A stretch of 64,000 nucleotides of DNA from Zeugodacus cucurbitae (lineage: Eukaryota > Arthropoda > Insecta > Diptera > Tephritidae). This document shows, piece after piece, positions 11,135 to 20,895 of this stretch. Position 1 is the first letter of the stretch; every line of letters begins with the position of its first letter. Both the position numbers and the translations under genes were made by a program. The stretch lies in the NCBI RefSeq assembly GCF_028554725.1, contig NC_071667.1, positions 32,693,501 through 32,757,500 on the forward strand. Reading direction: 5' to 3'. Under the pieces are notes generated by a model that worked only from the letters and a program-made list of their open reading frames with translations, did not search any database and was not told where the DNA came from.

Positions 11135-11545
11135 TTTGAAAGTGCCAAATGCAGTGTCACCACCAGGGATGTATTTACTTGAATACAATATTTAATAAAT
11201 AGTTGAATCGGATTATACACATGCACATAAAATTTAACTATCTTATCAATAAATAACATTTAATACCACCATAAAATTTAATAAATATGCGAAATGATTG
11301 AAAATAATCCCAATAATAATGAAAAAATGTATCTTATTTAATATTTATTTAATTACTGATCATCGGACTTTAGAATTTTTGTGAAGATTAAATGTTAGCA
11401 CAATACCCTAATTACCACAATTGTAGCAAAAAAGCGTAACACACAACCCAAGTACACCTCGGTGGTGTATAAAATTATGAAAAATAATGTAAACAAACCT
11501 GAGGTTTTCTACTGTATATACGGAGAGTGCATCGTTTCAGTAGTT
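11135..11545 (+). repeat. Dispersed 0.4-kb repeat, copy 2
   Basis: Direct-orientation partner of 9235-9630, 1.9 kb away; it shares the CCTAATTACCACAATTGTA core and the AATAATGTAAACAAACC end. The two differ by scattered substitutions and indels, so this is an old duplication or two insertions of one family. Sequence from 11545 to 11985 shows nothing I can name. Confidence 0.8.
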
Positions 11546-11984
11546 TAGCCTCTACCTAGTTAATTTAATTAAGAACAAATCCTTACATTTAGTTTCAATA
11601 TTTTCATCATTGATAACGCTTCAATATTTTCATTATTATAATGCTTTGGAAATTTCTATCAAAATCATAGACAAATATTTTAATAATCATCCAACTTCTA
11701 ACTTTTGTATTCGGTTAAACTTTGCAAATGCTTGTTTTAAAAAGATAAATAGTGAACTTTCGTATCTAATTTGACCAGACTGTTTTACATATCTTGAAAT
11801 TATTGAAATTTTTGAAATTCAAACTTTTAGCTCTCGAAAGAGTTATGTAAATTAAGAAATGAACAAATTCGTTCGTTTAAACATTAAAAAATGGTTTAGT
11901 TGTTGGCTATTCAAAATATTCAGTATTACGTCGGCAGTGTACGGAACTTTAAAATGCTAATAATTTCATAAATAAAATGAATAT

Positions 11985-12405
11985 TAGTATTGTACGTAAT
12001 CCATAATTGTTTCATGGTTTTGTTAAATCTAAATCCACGATTTCAAAATTTCCGCCAGCGATAGAATAATAATCTATTGTGTCATGTGACTATTAACTAG
12101 CTCTGATATGCTTACAGAAGTTTTTACGTACAATTACTGTCCAAACTCTTCTAAAAATGTTTCGTATCAGCATATGTTATTTCGATTGCTGTAAATAAGA
12201 CATGGTTGGTACATTCCGGAAGTAGATGTTCAAAATCATTTAGATATGTTAAAAATATCGTTTCATTATGGCCGCTTTTCTAGACTGTTTAAACCCTTAT
12301 TCTTAAAATCTTCTAGACAAAATTTTGAGTTAAAGGAATAGTTCGCAGTATATGACATGATTTTAATTCTCACTACAGCACAATTGATTTATCATATTAA
12401 TTTTA
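11985..12405 (+). pseudogene. Old relic of the CR1-like LINE (ORF2 pieces)
   Basis: 11985-12265 aligns with 21980-22262 of the LINE at 19.5-23.8 kb: CGTAATCC, TTTCATGGTTT, the GTCATGTGAC word and ACTGTCCAAACT. 12270-12405 aligns with its 3' end at 23565-23700 (TCTAAAATCTTCTAGA, TTTTGAGTTAAA). About 1.3 kb between the two blocks is missing. It is riddled with stops and has no function. The mini-me-like repeat starts directly after it. Confidence 0.85.
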
Positions 12406-12410
12406 TCATT

Positions 12411-13533
12411 ACCAAGTAAGGAAGGGCTAAGTTCGGGTGTAACTGAACATTTTATACTCTTGCAGTTAATTAACTTAATTTTATTAATTCAACACACAAT
12501 TTGACCCATATATATGGTATAAAGTCCATTGAGAGTTGGAAACCCTAATATTATGTATATGGGAGCTAGGTGAAGTTATGACCCGACTTCACTAATTTTT
12601 GGCAAAGAGATATATTATAAGAAGAAAAATATTTCCTCTGAATTTCTTTGAAATCTCTCAGATATTTTCATTAAAAATATGTATTAGAAACCTCAAAATT
12701 TCGTTCCGATATCTTCACTAGTGCTTACTTTATATATTGTTAAGTAAACGATTCAGATTGAATTCACAGTACTGGGATATAGGAAGTAGGTGTGGTTGTA
12801 AACCGATTTGACCTATTTTCATAACATATCATTGGGATGCCTGGAAAATATTACGAATTTCGTAGTTTCTGAGATATGGGTTTTAATTCATAAGTGGGTG
12901 GAAACACCCCCATTTACAATTTTGTATACAAATTTGAGTGCAGCCCTTCTGTACCATCTTTATAATGAAATTTGAGGTTTCTGGTGTTTTTCCTTACTGA
13001 ACCAAAGCATTTTACATAGTTTTCAACATAACTTTTATATGGGAGGTAGGCGGGGTTATAATCCGATTTCCTCTATTTTTGGACTATATAAGGTAGTACC
13101 TTTATGTACAAAAAACTTAGTTGGGGTGGCCACGTCTACTTACCGAAACAATTACATCCAAATATGCATCTTCATAGTGCGATCCTTTGTACCCAACTTT
13201 CATAGCTTTATTTATGGCTTAATTATGGAATTTTTGTGTTTCCGGTTTTCGCGATTTTGTTGGCATGGCAATAGTCCGATTTCGCCCATCTTCGAAAGCA
13301 ACCTTTCTATGGTGAGATGTATGGTATCAAGAGATCTCAAGTTACTCAAGTTACAGCTTGCACAGACGAACGGACGGACGGATAGACAGACATGCGGATT
13401 TGAACTTCACTCGTCCTGATCACTTTGGTATATATATTCCTATATCTAACTCCTTTAGTTTGGGATGTTACATACAACTGTTATGATAAAAAAAATTATT
13501 ATACTCTCTTAGCAACTTTGTTGCGAGAGTATA
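12411..13533 (-). mobile_element. mini-me-like repeat, complete copy
   Basis: Both ends are present. The left end is CAAGTAAGGAAGGGCTAAG followed by the hairpin GTTCGG-TGTAA-CTGAAC (one mispair) and TTTTATACTC. The right end is CTCTTAGCAACTTTGTTGCG then AGAGTAT. It carries GACGGACGGATAGACAGACA, the reverse of the (GTCY)n tract, at 13368-13392. Length 1.12 kb, non-coding. Minus here means GTCY reads on the minus strand. Confidence 0.8.
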
Positions 13534-13671
13534 CAAAATACAATTCTATCTTTATGTAATAAGTAACATTCTGAAAAAAATATAAATAACGTTTTTTAAC
13601 AAATTTTTATGAGAAAACTTTTATAAATGTGGTTTAATTACAGATATCATACATATAAATAAATTTCTTAC

Positions 13672-13861
13672 TTTTCTAGAGATTCTAGAGCTTGAGCTTT
13701 CTTCTTTTCTAACTGAATTTCGTCTGAAACCTCCTCATTAACAGTCATTAGGCGATCATGTCGAAGACGTTGCTTTTCTTTAGTTTCATCTCCAATGGGG
13801 TCTTCCAATGATACAGGAGCACCAAATTTACGAGACGGACGATAAGGATCTAATTCAGGAT
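13672..13861 (-). CDS. Host gene, exon 5: start of charged coiled-coil region
   Basis: The minus-strand exon follows acceptor TTTTCTATAG (13862 upward) and ends at donor GTAAGA (13671 downward). It is 190 nt, entered in phase 1 and left in phase 2. With the G left over from exon 4 it reads DPELDPYRPSRKFGAP, then LEDPIGDETKEKQRLRHDRL, then an acidic-basic stretch ending LEKKKAQALESLEK, which looks like the beginning of a coiled-coil. No further exon is found between here and position 1, so the rest of the gene lies off the left edge. The phase match with exon 4 (G plus AT makes Asp) across a 15.2-kb intron is strong support. Molecular function unknown. Confidence 0.85.
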
Positions 13862-14592
13862 CTATAGAAAATAAAAAGACAGTATGTGGAAATTATTGTA
13901 CAAAACGAACATAAAACGTATATTTTTCTTTATTTATGCACTTATTATCTTAGTTTGACCAATATTCAGTTTCGATTATCGTATTTTAATTTTAAAACAC
14001 TTACCGTTTATTTCTGCTTTCTTTGTTACTTTCCGTTCATAATTTATTGCACTCGTTAGAGTGTTTTAATCGTGTGGCATGAGTTTTTTGCTTATTTGCT
14101 GAGCACATAAGCACATTAGTGATTGAAGCAGTTTTATAAAAGGTTATAGGTAAAAAACCACAAAAGAAATATTTTCAAATATCCAAGTGTATCAATTTTT
14201 TTTAAACTTAACGTATAAGAAATTTGAATGGCCACTATATTCCTCTAATCTATATAAAACATTAAACTACTGAACCAATTTTAAAGAAATTTTGCACACT
14301 GGATGCAGTTTGATCTCACTTGAGAGATGTTAGTCAAATATTAGTCGTAATGCCCGTCCGTCCAATCATGCAAGGTATAAATAATACAATATTAATATCC
14401 ATTCATGTGATTTGAATATCCAACAATAAAAATATCAATTATAAAATCACCAAAAATATTTTTGATGCAACAATTTTGACTGGAAAATTTAATGGAAAAG
14501 AGGTCTACAATTTATCGTCACTCAAAAGTAAATTTCGTTGGCTGTAAATGAAACTACTTTTATACTGATTTTAACTATGCAAAATTGACAAA
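13862..14592. other. Intronic DNA of the host gene
   Basis: AT-rich intron. 14230-14400 has wording typical of old fly repeats (CTACTGAACCAATTTTAAAG, CCCGTCCGTCC), probably an eroded element, but no ends can be set. No exon or RNA gene is seen. Confidence 0.5.
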
Positions 14593-15096
14593 CAAGGGTC
14601 CATATTTAAAAAAAATGCAGTCAAAATATTTTTTTAGTGAATGGAAGATTAGAAAAATATAATCATATAGAAACCAAAGTGTATTCAACAAAGTGAACTA
14701 AGTATTTGATATACCCGTTTTTGACAATAAACAAGTAAACAATTCATGTATTTGTTTACATTAACCCGTCTTTTTTATCTTCGACAATATAAATATATTG
14801 ATAAAATTGTTTTCAATTTGCCAGCCGGCATTTTCTTTTATTTATTTAAAAAATATTTTTTTTGGTTTGACATTTGTTTACTTTTGAATTTCATAATTTG
14901 AATTTTTTAATAAATGTAAGGGTTAAATCAAACAACAACAGCAACAAGCATGTCAAATTCGGGTAAACAAAATTAAATATCATATACTTAGTTCACTTTG
15001 TTTAATACACTTTGGTTTCTATATGATTATATTTTTCTAATCTTCTATTGACAAAAAAAATATTTTGACTGCATTTTTTTTAAATATGGACCCTTG
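14593..15096. mobile_element. MITE with long terminal inverted repeats
   Basis: Left arm 14593-14715 and right arm 14983-15096 are reverse complements over about 115 bp with few mismatches: CAAGGGTCCATATTTAAA and TTTAAATATGGACCCTTG at the tips, GTGAACTAAGTAT and ATACTTAGTTCAC at the inner edges. Pairing continues imperfectly inward (ACCCG / CGGGT). The spacer is non-coding. No clear target duplication is visible. The transcript of the host gene would fold here into a long stem. Confidence 0.85.
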
Positions 15097-16125
15097 ATAG
15101 ATACTTACTGAAACTTTTGTTTTTCTTGTCAGAACATATATGTATATAAAATTTTAAATTTCAATAAGGAAACGCAACATATTGGTTGTAGTTATAAAAT
15201 GCATGTTATTTTAAATTGCACACTCTTAAAATGTAATACATATATATTAAAATTTTTAGTCGAACATATCAAAATTGTTATAAGTACACATGTGTCAATA
15301 TACATATTTGTATATGCACAAGTATAAACATAATGACCTATTTTATTCATTGTCGTTTTTTATTTGAATTATGCCACCCAAAATGTTTTGCCAACAAGTA
15401 AAAAATAAACCCGCTTTATCTAAAAAGTTCACCGATTATACTAACAACTAAAATATTGAAATTTGGATATTATATAGATATTCAACAATTGTATAACCTG
15501 CATAAATGCTGTAAAAACGTACATATATGATTTGTATGCATATCAATTTTGTTCTTGGTATAAATGGTAAGTTATTTGTTTGTTATAATTAGTGTTAGCA
15601 CCGAAATTGATTGCGCATAGTTTCAAAGAAAAGCCTTTGTACAGAATATGCGAATCAGGTATACATATGTACTTAATTACAAATCCATATGAAAAGCAGG
15701 CATAAATCATTTAGGCATCAACTTCAGCTTCAACTGTAAAGAATAAATCAATCATAGAAAAACAAAATAACGTTAGCAAACTCCACTACACTATAATATA
15801 TAAAAGTAGTTAGTCACAGATGTAGCGAAGTTTAGTAAATGCTAATGCGAATATCTTTTTTTTATTTAAGAAATTTGACAAATTAAATTAAAAATACGAT
15901 CATTATAATAAAACATCTACAACAAAATTACAAAAAACTGAGTTTGGAATAACCGGTAATAGATATTAATTAATGTGGAAAGTGGGCATATTTCTTGACA
16001 AGTTTTATCATATTGAAATTGCAAATACAAATGTGCATTAATATATATTCACAATATCCATACATATATATTATTATTCTTTATAAATATCGTAAATCTT
16101 AATTAACGAACTAATATTTATATTT
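15097..16125. other. AT-rich intronic DNA
   Basis: About 1 kb with many ATATGTATA-type words and poly-A/T runs. I see no exon, TIR, RNA gene or repeat shared with the rest of the window. Confidence 0.5.
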
Positions 16126-16159
16126 GGCGTAGGAACCACTTAGGCGATTATAGCCGAAC
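16126..16159 (-). mobile_element. Tiny RTE 3'-end relic
   Basis: Only the last 34 bp of an RTE element remain: GGCGTAGGAACCACTTAGGC then GATTATAGCCG on the plus strand. On the RNA strand this is AATCGC-CTAA-GTGGTT, the same stop-codon hairpin as in the full copy but with altered stem bases. A TA-rich stretch replaces the (AAG)n tail. Confidence 0.75.
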
Positions 16160-16164
16160 TAATA

Positions 16165-16670
16165 CCCCTGACAGACGGCGGCATTATTTCGGAATAATTG
16201 CTTTAATCGGGGTTAATTCGAGAGTTATCTCAGTTAACTCCGTTTGCTAACTCCCATTTAACCCTCAAAATTTTAGTGAGTTAGTGGGAGTTCGTGGCAT
16301 TTTCGTTGGCAACATTGTTAAACATGGCCGCTTTTTACCTAATGTGAATGAAAATATGCAATACTGACAGCTGTTTTTCAATTAAATGTAAACAAAAACA
16401 TACGGATGCTAATTTTTTCTAAAATGGAAGTTCTAATATAACTTATTTATGTCTATTTTTTTAATAAATTGTGATTTTGTACTATTTGTGCGGTTAATAA
16501 CCGCAATAATTGCTTTCTATCCAATTTTATTTCAGCAAAATGGAAATATTATTGCCAATCAGCTGTTATGGGAGTTTATAACTCGCTTTGCTGCCGTCTA
16601 TCACCCACAAAATTGGAACTGATTAAAAGCGCAGTTTATCGGGAATAACTCTGCCGTCTGTCTAGCGTAT
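16165..16670. mobile_element. MITE with GACAGACGGC inverted termini
   Basis: The left end (ACCCCTGACAGACGGCGGCA) and right end (GCCGTCTGTCTAGCGT) are inverted repeats over the GACAGACGGC core, with weaker matching inward (GGAATAATTGC / GGGAATAACTC). About 0.5 kb, non-coding, containing GTTAACTCC-type words. Class not determined. The next MITE abuts it directly. Confidence 0.65.
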
Positions 16671-16674
16671 AAAG

Positions 16675-17045
16675 GTCCAGGCCCAATGCTGGCTAGCTGT
16701 ACTTGCTTTCGTTGACTTTGCGTACTTTGAATGCTTGTATGACCAAATGAGCGTTTTGAACGCTTTCAAAATGTCACAATCAATGTTGCCACACACTTAA
16801 TTATTTGTACACCAAAAAGTCAAACAAATCTTGATAATAAGCAAATGTAGCAACAAAAAAATTACTGAAAATGGTACATTTCGCCCAAACTGGTAACCCT
16901 AAATAGAGTATAGATCTATTTATAACTTCAAGCACTTGAAGCAAAGCTCCATTTGGTATCTTTTCATATGCTCTAGTATAGTTCTATTCAGTTTTGACAG
17001 TTCTCACAGCAAAGCAAGTAAAGCCATCCAGCATTGGGTCTGGAC
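16675..17045. mobile_element. MITE with GTCCAGGCCCAATGCTGG termini
   Basis: Left end GTCCAGGCCCAATGCTGG (16675-16692) and right end CCAGCATTGGGTCTGGAC (17028-17045) pair in 17 of 18 positions, and a second inner match (TACTTGCTTT / AAAGCAAGTA) extends them. Flanks carry TA on both sides, but the exact target duplication is uncertain. 371 bp, non-coding. Confidence 0.75.
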
Positions 17046-17227
17046 ATTAATACTGCCGCAAAAATATTAAAATGAGAAATGATGTCATCATACGCTGCAG
17101 CATGTAAGGAATAGTAATAACTCAGTATTTTGCAGTGAGTAATATCTCATACACAGAACAAATTTTGGCAGCCAGATTCAACTCATAATTCTGAACCACA
17201 AAACAAAAAACACAAATTATAAGCTAG

Positions 17228-17772
17228 TAATGGGCGTGTTTTATTTGACCAGCAAATTAAACTAATAGCTTATTTTGTATGGAAGACTTAGCCAAAATAA
17301 TTATGTTGGCTTGTCCCAAGCTGTCATAGCTTGTATATTGAACTAGAGGCATTGCCAGTTCATCGCTGTTTTTTATTCACAATAGTTTGATTTTTTTTTT
17401 TTAAGTAGTTGGCAATAGCGGGAAACCTCATTTTGACAGATAAAAATGTAAACAACCCAAAATTTTAAATTCTATCGATGTGCAAAATGGTAAATAAAAA
17501 CTTTATCCATATTTAGTTTGACCATCCCGAATCTAATAATGATTGTAGATTCCTTAAAAGATCAGAATATTATAGAAAAGCGGTAGACAAAAGGAAAATT
17601 GATTTATAAATTCAACTGTTTTTTTTTTTCAAATAAATTACATTTCAGCTGATAGTTCGTGCCCGCATTGCCAACACAATTCATTTTTAAGCGAAGATAT
17701 GAAATAAGGTAAATTCGTTTTATTTGTCGATGATGTAGCTATTAGCTTGTGGTGGTCAAATAAAACAAGCCT
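17228..17772. mobile_element. Degenerate MITE, GTTTTATTTGACCA termini
   Basis: GTTTTATTTGACCA near 17238 and TGGTCAAATAAAAC near 17753 are perfect inverted repeats, and AATAGCT just inside is also inverted. The interior is AT-rich. Outer boundaries are approximate and no target duplication was identified. Confidence 0.55.
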
Positions 17773-17781
17773 AATATAAAA

Positions 17782-18640
17782 CAAGGAAGGAAAGGCTAAG
17801 GTGCAACCGAACATTTTATACTCTCGCAATTTATTTAGAGATTTACCTATATTTTCGGTGAAAAATTACCCTTAGGCACTGAGTTCTTCATGTTTGATAT
17901 CAGGGGCCTTGAAAAGTCATGGTTCGATTTTGACAATTTTTCCACAAGTGATGTCACAGCTCAAATACAGTATTTGTGTAAAGTTTTATTTCGCTATCTC
18001 TATCGGTTCCTTATGTATACATTATAAAGTGAACGAATCAGAAGGATTCAAAATTGAGTTATATGGGAAGAAGGCGTAGTTGTGAACCGATTTGGCCCAT
18101 ATTATCAGGGTGTCAAAAAAATATTATATACCGAATTTCATGAGATATGGTTTTTGACCCATAAGTGGGCGACGCCACGCCCATTTTCCATTTTGTAAAA
18201 AATCTCAGTGCAGCTTCCTTCTGCCATTTCTTATGTAAAAGTTGGTGTCTCTGGCGTTTCTCGTTAGTGAGTTAACGCACTTTTAGTCATTTTCAACCTA
18301 ACTTTTGTATGGGAGGTGGGCGTGGTTATTATCCGATTTCTTTCATTTTTGGACTGTATAAGGAAACGGCTAAAAGAAACGCTGCAGAAAGTTTGGTTTA
18401 TATAGCTTTATTGGTTTGCAAGATATATACAAAAATTCTATTTGGGGCGGGGTCACGCCCACTTTTCCAAAAAAATTACATTTAAATGTACCCCTCCCTA
18501 ATGTGATCCTATGTTCCAAATTTTATTTTCATAACTTTATTTATGGCTTAGTTATAGCTCTTTATGTGTTTTTGGTTATCGCCATTTTGTGGGCGTGGCA
18601 GTGGTCCGAAAATGCATGATTTTATGGTTTTAATTTCGTC
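17782..18640 (-). mobile_element. mini-me-like repeat, truncated, reverse orientation
   Basis: It starts with the terminal ACAAGGAAGGAAAGGCTAAG and hairpin word GTGCAACCGAACATTTTATA, continues through TGGGCGACGCCACGCCCATT and TGTATGGGAGGTGGGCGTGG, and is lost after GGGCGTGGCAGTGG near 18610. The GTCY end is missing. It sits head to head with the next copy, giving a large imperfect palindrome across 17.8-24.0 kb. Confidence 0.75.
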
Positions 18641-20027
18641 AAAATACCCATGCTGACTTGCATAACGCCCACAAAAGATTTTAATACATTTTTGAAAAGC
18701 ATTTGCACTTTTCATATACTTTTGAATACGAGAAAATAAATGATTTATGTGTAAAGTAGATAAAATGACGAGTAAAGTTCAAATCCGAATGTCTGTCTGT
18801 CCGTCCGTGCAAGCTGTAACTTGAGTAAAAATTGAGATATCTTAATGAAACTTGGAACACGTGTTCCTTGGCACCATAAGAAGGTTAAGTGCGAAGATGG
18901 CCCCGCCCAATACTAGGTCTTTTATTCATATCTCGTAAATTACTAAAGCTATATAAACTTTCAGGAGTCGTTTTTCTCATGTATTTCCTTATATAGTCCA
19001 AAAATGGAGAAAATCGGATTATAACCACGCCCACCTCCCATACAAAGGTTATGTTGAAAACTACTAAAAATGCTTTAATTCAGTAAGGAAAACCAACAGA
19101 AGCCTTAAATTTCATTATAAAGAAGGCACAGAAGAGCTGCATTCAAAATTGTAAACAAAATTTTAAATGGGCGTGGCTCCGCCCACATATGGGTCAAAAA
19201 CCATATCTCCGAAACTGCTCGACCAATTTAAATCAGTTTTCGGATTCGGTTTATAATATTTCCCTTGCATCCCAATTATATGTTGTGAAAATAGGCCAAA
19301 TCGGTTCACAACCACGCCTACCATATACCAGAATTTTGAAGTTGATCTGAATCGTTTACTTTACAATATATAAAGGAAGCCCCAGTGCAGATATCGGAAT
19401 AGAACTTTGCACAAATACTGCATCTATAGTGTGGCATCGCTCTTCTAAAAATAAATATAATGTCTCCGTGCCTAAAATACGTGAAATCGGGTCATAACCC
19501 GATTCACGTCAACACGTCAAACTGTGAAGTTTAATTTTTTCTCGGTTCTTGAATTTGTGCTTAAATTTATTAATATAATTAAAGAAAGTTTTACTTTTAA
19601 TAAGTGTAATCTAAAGCTAAGTATTTGTGCTAATTTGCTTTTGTGCCATATTTAAATTTTAATTGTATTTTAACTATTTTCTTAAATTCTGGTGCCGAGT
19701 CTTTTAAATCATTTGTTGTTGTTATCAATTATCAATTTTACTTCCTACTTTGCAATTGTTTGTGCGATTGCATATTGTTTTTGTTTTAATTTGCTCTTTT
19801 TCTTTTGATTCGTCTTTTTTTTTCTTTCATTTTTGCTCACAGCTGTTTGCGTGTTATTTTTAAGTGGCTCAGTGCTTCTCAAACTGCTCACTATTATATT
19901 GGTTGTGATCTCGGCTAATTCAGTATAACTATTATTGTTTTTCTATTTACTATTATATCATATTTTAATTTTTATTATTATTTACTATTCTGTTTTTTCC
20001 TTCAATTTAAATTTTTTTTTTTTCATA

Positions 20028-20895
20028 ATGACTTGCAATTTTCCGAATTGTACTATTAAAGGCGATTCTGATCGTTTTGTTTCTTGTTGGCTTTGTGACG
20101 GGCTTGCCCATCTTAAATGTGCTGGATTGACAGGTAGAATCTTAGATTCTATTCTCGATGGAAAGGGTCTGCGCTGGTTCGTGCTTAAAGTGTAGACCGA
20201 CAGATATTGAATTATTTAAAGTTTTTAAACAGGCGCGCAATAATTTTAAAGAAATCGGTCGAGAACTTCAAAACCTTACAGAAAAATTTAAGCATTATGA
20301 AGTGTTGTTTCAATCATTTAAATGCCTAAATGATCAAGATGATAATGCTAAGCCTTCATCAAAACCTAAACGTCCGTCTAATGAAGAACCTGCCACTTTG
20401 TGCATTAAAAGTATGTCACCGGTGAAATTTGACCTTATTAATCTCTCATCTCCTTGCCCTCAAGGAGAGAAGCCTTCCTCTTCAAAAGTGCTTAATCCTC
20501 CGAAAACAAATAACGATAACCTTAAGCGGAAAACTATTCAGGATCCGCCTCCTATTAACTCTGAGTTTGTGGCAAAAAATTTGGTAGTAATACCTCAACG
20601 AAAATCAATTTTCGTTTCGAGATTCGCTTCGGATACCACAATCGAAGATATAAAGTTTTACATCTCGTCGAAATTAAAAATTAACGATATTGATATTGAT
20701 GTCAGAAAATTTAACTTTAAATACGAAAGAAACATATCTTCTTTCAAGATTGGCGTTTCAGCTGTTAATTTTCAATTGCTACTTGATGAATCATTTTGGC
20801 CACCTGGTGCTTTCGTGCGCGAATTCGAGCAAAAGCAACAAAAACAAACTGTAATTGCTCATATTCCAAAAAATGCCGCGGATTCAAAAAACTAA
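20028..20895 (+). pseudogene. CR1-like LINE ORF1 with PHD-like zinc finger, one frameshift
   Basis: ATG 20028 opens MTCNFPNCTIKGDSDRF, then CWLCDGLAHLKC, a Cys4-His-Cys3 PHD-like pattern completed by LKCRP only after a frame change. An extra base near 20181 (TGGTTCGTGCTT) throws the frame off, so the literal frame stops at 20195 while the correct one continues 20180-20895. The rest is a helical stretch (about residues 60-100), a Pro/Ser-rich linker with PSSKPKRPS, then a folded part around 20600-20830 resembling the RNA-binding region of LINE ORF1 proteins (IFVSRFASDTTIEDIKFYI). About 288 codons if corrected. Role in the family: RNA binding in the retrotransposition particle. It ends at TAA 20893-20895, immediately after A_AAA_AAC. 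Confidence 0.82.
20886..20895 (+). promoter_or_regulatory. Candidate -1 frameshift site A_AAA_AAC before ORF1 stop
   Basis: ORF1 codons here are TCA AAA AAC TAA, so AAAAAAC (20886-20892) is in the correct phase for X_XXY_YYZ slippage. Slipping back one base gives AAA CTA ATT ATA, which runs directly into ORF2. ORF2 has no AUG before its first catalytic blocks. No stem sits at the usual 5-9 nt spacing; the nearest clean stem is AAATACAA / TTGTATTT at 20942-20968. Confidence 0.55.

Noticed and set aside
13039..13419. 126-codon plus-strand frame
   Set aside because: Internal to a complete mini-me-like copy; sister copies do not preserve it.
16671..17050. tRNA or snRNA gene suspected from short stems
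   Set aside because: The stems are terminal inverted repeats of a MITE; no conserved tRNA A/B boxes or cloverleaf.
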